NCBI GenBank assembly: GCA_018676275.1
Contig: JABHFC010000335.1
Coordinates: forward strand, 1-12,318
DNA: 12,318 bases
From: Gammaproteobacteria bacterium
Lineage (GTDB): Bacteria > Pseudomonadota > Gammaproteobacteria > Eutrophobiales > Eutrophobiaceae
Reading direction: 5' to 3'
Shown here: positions 1 to 6,444 of the stretch, piece after piece
Position numbering within the stretch: position 1 is the first letter of the stretch
Layout of the letters: each line of letters opens with the position of its first letter
Position numbers and translations under genes: made by a program
The notes under the pieces: model-generated
Databases searched by the model: none
What the model was told of the DNA's origin: nothing
Seen by the model: only the letters and a program-made list of their open reading frames with translations

Positions 1-307
1 CCTCGGAGTAGCAAGTTTTCACGGACTATTAGGCGCACCAGGAAATACCGCAGGTACAGAAGTAAAGGCAAAGGTGTTAGTACTGCATGGGCATGAAGAT
101 CCGATGGCACCGGTGGAAGCAGTGGCTGATTTACAAAATGAATTGACTGCCGCTGGTGCTGATTGGCAAATCCATGTTTACGGTAACACCATGCATGCCT
201 TTACCAACCAGATGGCAAATGATCCATCATTTGGCACAGTCTACAGCGAGAACGCTGATAAACGTTCCTGGCAGACATTACTTAATTTTCTCGAAGAAAT
301 ATTTTAG
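1..307 (+). CDS. Dienelactone hydrolase family protein, C-terminal part (5' truncated by window edge)
   Basis: The frame is open from base 2 and ends at TAG 305-307, giving about 101 C-terminal residues; the start lies outside the window. The visible part fits the end of an alpha/beta-hydrolase of the dienelactone hydrolase family (PF01738). A beta strand KVLVLHGHEDP carries the likely catalytic Asp (HGHEDPMAP), and the catalytic His is in MHAFTNQ, close to the C-terminus as usual. The nucleophile (usually Cys or Ser) would be upstream and cannot be seen. These are typically cytosolic or periplasmic hydrolases of lactones or esters; the substrate cannot be told from this fragment. The gene converges on hemB, and a 28-bp-armed inverted-repeat element starts 6 nt after its stop. 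Family assignment is by motif recognition and is fairly secure; the specific function is unknown. Confidence 0.8.
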   Translation, partial: LGVASFHGLLGAPGNTAGTEVKAKVLVLHGHEDPMAPVEAVADLQNELTAAGADWQIHVYGNTMHAFTNQMANDPSFGTVYSENADKRSWQTLLNFLEEIF

Positions 308-313
308 TTTTTT

Positions 314-341
314 TGCCACAGAGGACACTGAGGTCACAGAG
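314..341 (+). repeat. Left 28-bp arm of empty element
   Basis: The arm begins TGCCACAGAGG and contains three heptamers (CACAGAG, CACTGAG, CACAGAG) at 9-bp intervals. It is a perfect inverted match to 441-468 over 28 bp, and the match stops at both ends. A run of six T (308-313) lies just outside it. Confidence 0.9.
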
Positions 342-440
342 AGTATTCCTGCGCTTCGCGTAGGAAAGAATACTACTGTTGAAAGCTGGTTCAGGAATAG
401 AATTACAACTGATTGTGTGGATTAAGGAAATCAATTTTTA

Positions 441-468
441 CTCTGTGACCTCAGTGTCCTCTGTGGCA
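441..468 (-). repeat. Right 28-bp arm of empty element
   Basis: Exact reverse complement of 314-341, ending CTCTGTGGCA. The hemB stop codon (TGA, reverse complement of 471-473) lies 2 nt outside this arm. Confidence 0.9.
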
Positions 469-470
469 GA

Positions 471-1475
471 TCAGTTCTTTTCCTCCAACCACTCTGCGAC
501 TTGTAGGGCATAGTAAGTCAATATCCCGTTTGCACCGGCACGTTTACAGGAAAGTAAGGTTTCCATTACTACTGCGCGCTCGTCTAGCCAGCCGTTTTGT
601 GCTGCGGCTTTTAGCATCGCGTATTCGCCGCTGACATGATAAACAAAGGTGGGCATTCCAAATTCAGTTTTTACGCGATGTACGATATCAAGATAAGGTA
701 GTCCCGGTTTAACCATAACCATGTCTGCACCTTCGTCTATATCCAGTGCAACTTCTCGTAGCGCCTCATCAGAATTCGCGGGATCCATTTGATAGCTGTG
801 TTTGCTGCCTCCCCCGAGGTTACCTGCAGAGCCGACAGCATCGCGAAATGGCCCGTAAAAGCTTGATGCATATTTGGCGGAGTAAGCAAGGATACGTGTA
901 TTAATATGTCCGGCCGCATCCAAAGCCTGTCGAATGGCACCAACGCGGCCATCCATCATATCTGAAGGGGCAACAATATCGACACCTGCTTCAGCCTGTG
1001 ACACTGCCTGTTTGACCAGTACTTCAACGGTGGTGTCATTGACAATATATCCGGACTCATCCATCAAACCATCCTGACCATGGATAGTAAAAGGGTCTAA
1101 AGCCACATCGGCTATCACACCGAGTTCGGGAACAGCTGTTTTAAGTTCGCGTGCTGCTCTTTGTAGCAGACCATCAGAATTAAATGCTTCACTGGCATTC
1201 TCGGATTTTTTTTCCTGACTGACGACAGGGAATAGAGCAATGGCAGGAATACCGAGCTGATGTGCCTGTTTTGCCTCAATTAGTAACTCATCAATGCTAA
1301 GACGTTCAACACCGGGCATTGACTCTACAGTTTCACGTTGTTTTTCTCCCTCAATGATAAACACGGGATAGATAAGATCATCGCTTGTGAGAATGTTTTC
1401 ACGCATCATTCTGCGAGAAAAATCATGTTCGCGCATGCGACGCATGCGTGTGGACGGAAACTTGTAATCAGCCAT
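471..1475 (-). CDS. hemB: Delta-aminolevulinic acid dehydratase (porphobilinogen synthase)
   Basis: Condenses two 5-aminolevulinate molecules to porphobilinogen in the cytosol, the first common step of tetrapyrrole (haem, sirohaem, chlorophyll) synthesis. The 334-aa length is normal. Active-site lysines are visible: K201 in AYSAKYASSFYGPF and the Schiff-base K256 in MVMVKPGLPYLDI. The metal loop (residues 123-139, DVALDPFTIHGQDG) carries Ala and Asp where zinc enzymes carry Cys, so this is the Mg-type enzyme, as in Pseudomonas aeruginosa. The ATG at 1473-1475 gives the expected N-terminus (MADYKFPSTRMRRMR); no clear Shine-Dalgarno precedes it. It is divergent from the fatty acid hydroxylase gene across only 42 nt and ends 2 nt from the inverted-repeat element. 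Identification is very secure. Confidence 0.98.
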   Translation of the reverse strand: MADYKFPSTRMRRMREHDFSRRMMRENILTSDDLIYPVFIIEGEKQRETVESMPGVERLSIDELLIEAKQAHQLGIPAIALFPVVSQEKKSENASEAFNSDGLLQRAARELKTAVPELGVIADVALDPFTIHGQDGLMDESGYIVNDTTVEVLVKQAVSQAEAGVDIVAPSDMMDGRVGAIRQALDAAGHINTRILAYSAKYASSFYGPFRDAVGSAGNLGGGSKHSYQMDPANSDEALREVALDIDEGADMVMVKPGLPYLDIVHRVKTEFGMPTFVYHVSGEYAMLKAAAQNGWLDERAVVMETLLSCKRAGANGILTYYALQVAEWLEEKN

Positions 1476-1534
1476 AATAACTAGTCAACTTTTGTACATA
1501 TAAACGATAATACTCCCATGAATTTTACAGTGAA
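1476..1534 (-). promoter_or_regulatory. Divergent intergenic region with possible hemB promoter
   Basis: Only 42 nt separate the two divergent starts. On the minus strand a TATTAT (1507-1512) lies 16 bp downstream of TTCACT (1529-1534, inside the divergent gene), a passable sigma70 pair that would give a hemB leader of about 25-30 nt. On the plus strand GATAAT (1506-1511) sits so close to the ATG at 1518 that use of it would give a nearly leaderless mRNA. Both are guesses from consensus resemblance. Confidence 0.25.
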
Positions 1535-2348
1535 CCAAGAGCTTATTGTCCGTATATCGGTTTTTACCGGGGTCTTGCTACTGATGCTCATATGGGAACA
1601 ACTGTCACCTCGTCGTGCGAGAACGGTAATAACCTGGCGTCGCAGGTTTAATAACCTGCTTTTGGTCGCCATCGATACATTGCTGGTACGACTGCTTTTA
1701 CCACTTGCGGCCGTATCAACGGCAGCGATCGCAACAATTCATAATTTTGGTCTGTTTAATTCATTGGGTTTGAACTCATGGTTCGCTGGCTGCCTGTCTT
1801 TTTTGATACTGGATCTGATTATTTATTTCCAGCACCGTCTGTTTCATAAATATTCTCTGTTATGGCGATTACACCGGGTGCATCATTCCGACACAGAGTT
1901 CGATACGACAACAGGTGTACGATTTCATCCTCTGGAAATCATATTATCAATGTGTATAAAAATAGCGGCGGTTGCTTTGCTTGGTCCACCGATAATAGCC
2001 GTAATTATTTTTGAAATCGTGTTGAGTGCCATATCATTATTTAATCATGGCAATGTACAAATTCCTGTAATAATCGACCGTTATCTTAGATGGATAATGG
2101 TGACCCCGGATATGCATCGCGTTCATCATTCTGCGATAAAGAAGGAAACCAATAGTAATTTCGGTTTCAATATTCCCTGGTGGGACCGTATTTTTGTCAC
2201 GTATATAGATCAGCCCGCTCAGGGGCATGAGAAATTAAAAGTGGGTCTTAATGAATTTCGAGACCGCAGATTTGTCAATGTACTATGGTTGCTTAAACAG
2301 CCAATGTTAGACAGCGCTGAGTTCGTCGATAATTCGGAACAAGGTTAG
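1518..2348 (+). CDS. Fatty acid hydroxylase / sterol desaturase family membrane protein
   Basis: A 276-aa integral membrane di-iron protein (PF04116 type). Histidine clusters expected to bind two irons are present: HRLFH (106-110), HRVHH (119-123), an isolated H177 (NHGN) and HRVHH (200-204). Hydrophobic segments lie at about 11-26, 47-74, 88-104 and 145-174. Members of this family hydroxylate or desaturate fatty acyl chains, sterols or carotenoids using O2; the substrate here cannot be told. The start is the ATG at 1518, with no good Shine-Dalgarno. The ArsM-like methyltransferase gene follows after 32 nt on the same strand, so the two are probably co-transcribed. The family call is secure; any link to arsenic or lipid-arsenic chemistry is only suggested by position. 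Confidence 0.88.
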   Translation: MNFTVNQELIVRISVFTGVLLLMLIWEQLSPRRARTVITWRRRFNNLLLVAIDTLLVRLLLPLAAVSTAAIATIHNFGLFNSLGLNSWFAGCLSFLILDLIIYFQHRLFHKYSLLWRLHRVHHSDTEFDTTTGVRFHPLEIILSMCIKIAAVALLGPPIIAVIIFEIVLSAISLFNHGNVQIPVIIDRYLRWIMVTPDMHRVHHSAIKKETNSNFGFNIPWWDRIFVTYIDQPAQGHEKLKVGLNEFRDRRFVNVLWLLKQPMLDSAEFVDNSEQG

Positions 2349-2367
2349 AAATAAATTGAGCAAGATC

Positions 2368-2372
2368 AGGAG
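2368..2372 (+). promoter_or_regulatory. Shine-Dalgarno of the ArsM-like gene
   Basis: AGGAG placed 8 nt before the ATG at 2381. It fixes the start of the methyltransferase and is much stronger than the site of the gene before it. Confidence 0.8.
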
Positions 2373-2380
2373 ATTAACAA

Positions 2381-3496
2381 ATGAGTGAAGCAGCCGTACT
2401 AGAACGTTATTCAGAAGGAGCGCAGGAGAAACAGGAAGCTTTGTGTTGTCCCGTAGATTATGACGCGAGCCTGCTTAAGCTGTTGCCAACGGAAATAGTA
2501 GAGAAAGACTATGGTTGTGGTGATCCTTCACGTTATGTACGCAAAGGTGATGTTGTTCTGGATCTGGGAAGCGGCAGTGGAAAAATATGTTATATGGCGG
2601 CACAGCTCATAGGCGAAGAAGGTCAGGTAATTGGTGTCGATATGAATGACGATATGCTGGCTCTGGCGAGAAAATACCAGGATGAAATGACGGCGAAATT
2701 AGGTAATGACCGCGTTCGTTTTGTGAAAGGACAAATTCAGGACCTGGCACTTGATGTTGATGCGATGGAAGACTGGTTGAAAGATCATCCGGTTAATGAT
2801 GCAAAAAGCCTGAGTGCTCTTGAGCAATGGAAGCAAAAGCAAAAACAACAAAAGCCATTGATTGCAGATAATTCTATTGATCTGGTAATTTCCAATTGCG
2901 TCTTGAACCTGGTTGATGATGCTCAGAAAAAGCAATTGGTAGAAGAGATTTACAGAGTTGTAAAACCCGGTGCAAGAATAGCAATCTCTGACATCGTCAG
3001 TGATGAAGCTATTCCCCAGCATCTTAAAGATGATGCTACTTTATGGAGCGGTTGTATTTCCGGTGCCTTCCAAGAACAGGAAATGATCACGATGTTTCTT
3101 GAAGCAGGTTTTCAGTCAATCAGCTTTGACAAGTGGTCTGCCGAGCCATGGCAGGTGGTCGAAGATATTGAGTTTCGTTCGCTCACCCTGACGGCGATAA
3201 AGCCGGAAGGTACAGAATGTTTCGATTCAGGTCATGCAGTAATTTACCGGGGTCCATTTAATTTTGTTAAAGATGATGAAGGGCATGAATTCCCCCGTGG
3301 GGAACGCATGGCAGTTTGTGAACGTACCTTTCGTTTTCTTACTGAAGGTGCGTACAAAGATGACTTTATTGGTATTTCTCCTGCCGGGGAACGAACCCCA
3401 ATACCGTGGTGCGCTCCTCATGGTACCCGTCGTCCTGCTGCTGAAACAAAAGGTGGTCAACATGTACATGGAGATAGCGAAGGGAGCTGTTGTTAA
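2381..3496 (+). CDS. ArsM-like SAM-dependent methyltransferase with Cys-rich C-terminal extension
   Basis: A 371-aa class I methyltransferase. The SAM-binding motif is VLDLGSGSGK (59-68), followed by GVDMNDDML (85-93). It resembles arsenite S-adenosylmethionine methyltransferases (ArsM/AS3MT), which methylate As(III) in the cytosol. The three cysteines central to ArsM chemistry appear in their usual settings: C46 in DYGCGDPS, C173 in SNCVLNL and C225 in WSGCISGA. An N-terminal CC pair (22-23) is also present. Two things differ from a plain ArsM. There is a Lys/Gln-rich insertion at about 126-160, and a long C-terminal region (about 275-371) with C280, C313, C344, an HxH (361-363) and a terminal CC pair (370-371). 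The last part looks suited to thiophilic metal or metalloid binding (inference). It probably shares an operon with the hydroxylase gene upstream. The substrate may be arsenic or another metalloid; no ars regulator or ArsS gene is visible here. Confidence 0.75.
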   Translation: MSEAAVLERYSEGAQEKQEALCCPVDYDASLLKLLPTEIVEKDYGCGDPSRYVRKGDVVLDLGSGSGKICYMAAQLIGEEGQVIGVDMNDDMLALARKYQDEMTAKLGNDRVRFVKGQIQDLALDVDAMEDWLKDHPVNDAKSLSALEQWKQKQKQQKPLIADNSIDLVISNCVLNLVDDAQKKQLVEEIYRVVKPGARIAISDIVSDEAIPQHLKDDATLWSGCISGAFQEQEMITMFLEAGFQSISFDKWSAEPWQVVEDIEFRSLTLTAIKPEGTECFDSGHAVIYRGPFNFVKDDEGHEFPRGERMAVCERTFRFLTEGAYKDDFIGISPAGERTPIPWCAPHGTRRPAAETKGGQHVHGDSEGSCC

Positions 3497-3497
3497 A

Positions 3498-4331
3498 TTA
3501 GAGCGGATTTTCCAGACTAATAGATAAGGGCGTTGTCTTTGCGTCTATTGACCAGCTGTTTTCCGCTGCATATTGCTCAATAATCGCTATGCGTTCCGTG
3601 CTTAAAGGATGTGTGTTAAAAAATTGCGGAGCTTGCAGTATTTGACTCTCTTCAAGTTGCAACATGGCCTTGAACAGATCACTTGCACCACTTACGTGAC
3701 CATAATGTTTTTCAACAGCCGCTAAAGCTGTCTGGTCGGCTTCGCGTTCCTGTTCCCGTGAAAAGCCAAGTACGGTTATCACACCTGCGTTATTGACCAG
3801 GCCGCCAACGAAACGATCACCATTCATCCCCGTAATTGCCGCCAGGAATAAACCAATTACGACACCACGACCCATAGCTATAACGGGGTGGCGATGTTGA
3901 ACATGGGCAATTTCGTGTGCAATCACCATACTCAGTGCATTTTCATTGGGCATGAGCTCCAATAGCCCACGGTGAATATATATATGTCCACCAAGAGTAG
4001 CGAAAGCATTTTGTACATTATCATCCACATAATGCAGAGTGACGGACATGTCTTCGGGCAAAGTCATTTGTCTGCCTAGCGTATCAGCAAGGGATTGAAT
4101 ATAGATTTCTTCAGAAGATTCAATTTCAGTTTTGTCTATAAACCTCGCCGCAAGCTCCTGTTCCATGGAAAAAGGAATACGGGGAGCGAGCATTTCTGCT
4201 AACAGGGAAAGGCTTAGAACAACAAGGACAATAATTCCAATAATACCACCGCTGAGAATAGCGAATTCTTTCAGGGGATGTTCTTTTGTGGTGTTAATCC
4301 CTTCCGGGATTTCAGGGTTTGAGTATTGCAT
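3498..4331 (-). CDS. M48 family metallopeptidase, membrane-anchored
   Basis: A 277-aa zinc protease. The zinc motif is HEIAH (139-143, in MVIAHEIAHVQHRHP). The likely third ligand is E197 in SREQEREADQTA, and a typical NTHPLSTERI segment (239-248) follows. A single hydrophobic segment at about 24-47 (positive residues before it) suggests an inner-membrane anchor or uncleaved signal, with the catalytic domain probably periplasmic. M48 enzymes (HtpX, BepA, LoiP types) act in membrane or envelope protein quality control; this one is closer to the small LoiP/BepA-like group than to HtpX, which has several membrane spans. The start ATG at 4329-4331 has no clear Shine-Dalgarno. It lies 24 nt after the membrane-anchored YbjQ gene and is probably last in the operon. 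Its stop is 1 nt from the convergent methyltransferase stop. Confidence 0.88.
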   Translation of the reverse strand: MQYSNPEIPEGINTTKEHPLKEFAILSGGIIGIIVLVVLSLSLLAEMLAPRIPFSMEQELAARFIDKTEIESSEEIYIQSLADTLGRQMTLPEDMSVTLHYVDDNVQNAFATLGGHIYIHRGLLELMPNENALSMVIAHEIAHVQHRHPVIAMGRGVVIGLFLAAITGMNGDRFVGGLVNNAGVITVLGFSREQEREADQTALAAVEKHYGHVSGASDLFKAMLQLEESQILQAPQFFNTHPLSTERIAIIEQYAAENSWSIDAKTTPLSISLENPL

Positions 4332-4355
4332 GAATGGCCGAGCAGTAGACTCGCA

Positions 4356-4802
4356 TTATTTCCTGATAATTGCAGTTCCGTATGCCAAAACCTCTACCGA
4401 CCCGATAGCGTTTTTCTGACCTTTCGAAATTGAAGAGGTTTCCATTTTTATATTGAAAACATAATCGGCACCGAGTTGCCTGGCTTCTTCCTTCATACGT
4501 AAAATTGCTTCTCTACGAGCACGGTCAATAAGAGTTTCGAAAGTGCTTACCCGACCACCAACTATGATACGAAGTCCGGCAACAAACTTTTTGAAATAAT
4601 CAACAGAGATAACGACGTTACCAGCAACTAATGTTGTTTCGCAGGTATCGAATTCGGCTGGTAATACCTTGGAAGCGATAGCTGGTATATTGTTAAGTTC
4701 AGTTTCACGTTCTTTAATAGAATGGTAATGGGATTTTTCCAGGTGTGTTCCAACGACATATCCGATTAGCAACAGGGCCATGATAATGATTAATTCAATC
4801 AT
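4356..4802 (-). CDS. YbjQ-family (heavy-metal-binding domain) protein with N-terminal membrane anchor
   Basis: A 148-aa protein. Residues 2-18 are a strong hydrophobic segment followed by a charged linker (about 20-40), so the protein is probably tethered to the inner membrane. Residues 55-148 match the YbjQ/UPF0145 fold (PF01906): VDYFKKFVAGLRIIVGGR, an ARREAILRMKEEA helix, LGADYVFNIKMETSS and a closing AYGTAII. YbjQ proteins form pentamer-like rings and were named for supposed metal binding; their real role is not settled. The start ATG (4800-4802) lies 6 nt after the stop of the soluble paralogue, and the GGAG that probably serves it overlaps that stop. This makes a tandem paralogue pair in which one copy has gained a membrane anchor. 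Confidence 0.85.
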   Translation of the reverse strand: MIELIIIMALLLIGYVVGTHLEKSHYHSIKERETELNNIPAIASKVLPAEFDTCETTLVAGNVVISVDYFKKFVAGLRIIVGGRVSTFETLIDRARREAILRMKEEARQLGADYVFNIKMETSSISKGQKNAIGSVEVLAYGTAIIRK

Positions 4803-4808
4803 GATGCT

Positions 4809-5123
4809 TTACTCCAGTACGACGGCTGTACCGTAGGTGAACAGTTCTGATGCGCCCTGGGTAATTGAAGATGTAGAGAAACGAATATTCAAAACTGCAT
4901 TGGCACCTATGGATGTAGCCTGCTCAACCATGCGGTTTATCGCTTCTTCGCGCGACTCGTGCAATAACTCGGTGTAACCTTCCAGTTCCCCACCGAAAAT
5001 ATTCTTAAACCCCGCCATAATGTCGCGACCAACATGCTTCGAGCGAACAGTACTACCCTGTACCAGGCCAAGATGTTTGGTGATGTTCTTGCCAGGCACG
5101 TTTTCCAGATTGGTTAATAGCAT
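4809..5123 (-). CDS. YbjQ-family heavy-metal-binding domain protein (soluble)
   Basis: A 104-aa protein, the usual length of YbjQ (PF01906, UPF0145). It shows GRDIMAGFKNIFGGELEGY, an ESREEAINRMVEQA helix, SIGANAVLNIRFSTSS and a closing TYGTAVV. There is no signal peptide or membrane segment, so it is likely cytosolic. The frame is open for 92 more codons upstream, but that part overlaps plsC antiphase and has no family likeness. The ATG at 5121-5123 has a fine AAGGAG 6 nt upstream and gives the expected N-terminus, so it was chosen. It lies 46 nt after plsC and 6 nt before its membrane-anchored paralogue. The biochemical role of the family is unknown. Confidence 0.9.
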   Translation of the reverse strand: MLLTNLENVPGKNITKHLGLVQGSTVRSKHVGRDIMAGFKNIFGGELEGYTELLHESREEAINRMVEQATSIGANAVLNIRFSTSSITQGASELFTYGTAVVLE

Positions 5124-5129
5124 AAGCGT

Positions 5130-5135
5130 CTCCTT
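5130..5135 (-). promoter_or_regulatory. Shine-Dalgarno that decides the ybjQ-like start
   Basis: Reads AAGGAG on the minus strand, 6 nt before the ATG at 5121-5123. It supports the 104-aa start over the longer open frame. Confidence 0.8.
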
Positions 5136-5169
5136 GTTTTGCTCAAGTGTACTCTTCGCTCGGTTGGGC

Positions 5170-5895
5170 TTAAAGATTATTCTGTGGGGCGGGTAGTTTT
5201 TCGACTGTTGATTCGATCCATTCTTCGGTTTCTCTGGTAATTTCTTTAGCAGATTTTCCCAGGGTCTCAATTGCCGGACCGATATGCATGTTAATGGTGC
5301 CAGGCCATTTCCTGATGCTGTTGCGTGGCCAGAAATAGCCGGAATTGTGTGCCACCGGTATAACCGGGAATTCGGATTTACTCGCCAGCATGCCGCCACC
5401 GGGTTGATATTTTTGACGACTGCCTGCCGGTGTGCGGGTGCCTTCGGGGAATATTACCACCCACAAACCCTGTGCAAGTCGTTTGCAACCCTGGTCGACG
5501 ATCTGTCGTAAGGCTTTACTGGCCGAACTGCGATCTATAGCGATGGGTTCCATGGCAGCCAGTCCCCAGCCATAAATAGGGATCCACAAAAGCTCACGCT
5601 TTAATACCCAGACCTGTGGCGGGAAAAATTGTTGTAGAGCCAGTGTCTCCCAGGCGGACTGGTGTTTGCACATTATAATAGCAGCACCATCATCGGGAAT
5701 ATTTTCAAGACCTTCGATCTTGCAATCCAGGTCACAGCAAATTTTCAACCAGAACAGGTTGAATACTGCCCATTTTGACATAACACGAAAACGCAGTGAT
5801 AGAGCGAGTGGATAAATGAGAATACCGAGTGGAACAAAAATCAGGGTTGAAAGTGATAAGCCGCAATAAAAAAGTAGAGAGCGCAGCAAGACCAT
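5170..5895 (-). CDS. plsC: 1-acyl-sn-glycerol-3-phosphate acyltransferase
   Basis: A 241-aa membrane enzyme that acylates lysophosphatidic acid to phosphatidic acid. The N-terminus is hydrophobic (about 5-33). Acyltransferase block I is KHQSAWET (77-84), in which the catalytic His78 is followed by Glu83 instead of the usual Asp of HX4D. Block III is FPEGTR (149-154) and block IV VIPVAHNSG (178-186). Position directly after gmhB (6 nt gap) matches the known Pseudomonas order glyQ-glyS-gmhB-plsC (the P. aeruginosa gene is also called lptA). The start ATG at 5893-5895 fits the family; the Shine-Dalgarno is weak. The family is certain; whether this is the main PlsC or a specialised paralogue cannot be told. 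Confidence 0.9.
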   Translation of the reverse strand: MVLLRSLLFYCGLSLSTLIFVPLGILIYPLALSLRFRVMSKWAVFNLFWLKICCDLDCKIEGLENIPDDGAAIIMCKHQSAWETLALQQFFPPQVWVLKRELLWIPIYGWGLAAMEPIAIDRSSASKALRQIVDQGCKRLAQGLWVVIFPEGTRTPAGSRQKYQPGGGMLASKSEFPVIPVAHNSGYFWPRNSIRKWPGTINMHIGPAIETLGKSAKEITRETEEWIESTVEKLPAPQNNL

Positions 5896-5901
5896 TGTTG
5901 T

Positions 5902-6444
5902 TCAGGCGGCTTCCAGAATTGAATCCGCAAAACTGGCCAGATCATCGAATACCTTAACATTGTCCGGTAGCTTACCGGAGTCAAGCAGCGCCTGACCATA
6001 ACCAGTCTTTACCAAAACGGGCTCGGTTTTGGCTGTCTGAGCCGCTTCAATATCACTTAATTTATCGCAAACAAACGTAGTCTTATATAAAGGCACACGC
6101 AAACGCCGCGAAATTTCGTCAAACAAACCAGTTGCTGGTTTTCGGCATGAGCAATTTTCATCAGGAGCATGTGGGCAGAAAAAAACCGCTTCAATCACAC
6201 CACCATATTGAGACAAATGTGTATGCATTTTTCTATGAATAGCATTAAGAGCACTGATATCAAACTTGCCTCTTGCCAGTCCGGACTGATTTGTCGCGAC
6301 AACTATTCGATAGCCAGCACGATTTAATCGGGCTATCGCATCAAGGCTACCGGGAATAGCCTCCCACTCGTTTTCTGACTTGATGTATTCATCCGAGTCA
6401 AGATTAATGACACCGTCTCTATCGAGAATAATTAACTTAATCAA
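5902..6444 (-). CDS. gmhB: D-glycero-beta-D-manno-heptose 1,7-bisphosphate 7-phosphatase
   Basis: A 180-aa HAD-superfamily phosphatase that removes the C7 phosphate in the ADP-heptose pathway for LPS inner core. Motif I is LDRDGVIN with D8 (nucleophile) and D10, and motif II is ATNQSG (50-55). A zinc loop is formed by C90, H92, C98 and C100 (FFCPHAP...NCSCRKP), with K102, and the acidic motif IV is VCDKLSD (D127). The start is TTG (6442-6444), overlapping the glyS stop as TTGA; no ATG or GTG suits the conserved DRDG that begins only seven codons in. This implies translational coupling to glyS. Identification is secure; specificity for the beta or alpha anomer cannot be read from the sequence. 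Confidence 0.93.
   Translation of the reverse strand: MIKLIILDRDGVINLDSDEYIKSENEWEAIPGSLDAIARLNRAGYRIVVATNQSGLARGKFDISALNAIHRKMHTHLSQYGGVIEAVFFCPHAPDENCSCRKPATGLFDEISRRLRVPLYKTTFVCDKLSDIEAAQTAKTEPVLVKTGYGQALLDSGKLPDNVKVFDDLASFADSILEAA

Larger units (their letters stand above)
314..468. mobile_element. Empty inverted-repeat (MITE-like) element between two convergent genes
   Basis: A 155-bp unit is bounded by perfect 28-bp inverted repeats at 314-341 and 441-468, both ending outward in TGCCAC. The 99-bp centre has no convincing gene, but holds a smaller stem-loop, TTCCTGCGC-ttc-GCGTAGGAA at about 345-365, with one G/T wobble. The arms are built from three CACAGAG-like heptamers at 9-bp spacing and differ at only 4 of 28 positions from each arm of the GxxExxY element at 8533-8980. 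The left end is 6 nt after the upstream gene's stop and the right end 2 nt from the hemB stop. I infer a non-autonomous relative of the larger element. No target duplication can be seen. It could also act as an mRNA 3'-end structure for both convergent genes, but neither strand has a T-tract after the stem, so it is not a typical intrinsic terminator. Confidence 0.7.

Noticed and set aside
156..425. Plus-strand open frame of 89 codons overlapping the end of the dienelactone hydrolase gene and the repeat element
   Set aside because: It is out of frame with the real hydrolase gene and runs through the 9-bp-period repeat, which stays open in most frames; there is no family likeness or Shine-Dalgarno.
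314..468. Reading the 28-bp inverted repeat as an ordinary bidirectional rho-independent terminator
   Set aside because: The arms are far apart (99-nt loop), no T-tract follows the stem on either strand, and the same arms recur around an unrelated gene at 8533-8980.
1432..1448. Tandem CGCATGCG palindromes
   Set aside because: They fall inside hemB and encode the conserved RMRRMRE stretch, so coding constraint explains them.
2699..3469. Minus-strand open frames opposite the ArsM-like gene
   Set aside because: The methyltransferase frame carries clear conserved motifs; the antisense frames have none.
5124..5399. Upstream extension of the soluble YbjQ gene to 196 aa
   Set aside because: The extra residues overlap plsC antiphase and look unrelated to the family; a clear AAGGAG precedes the internal ATG.
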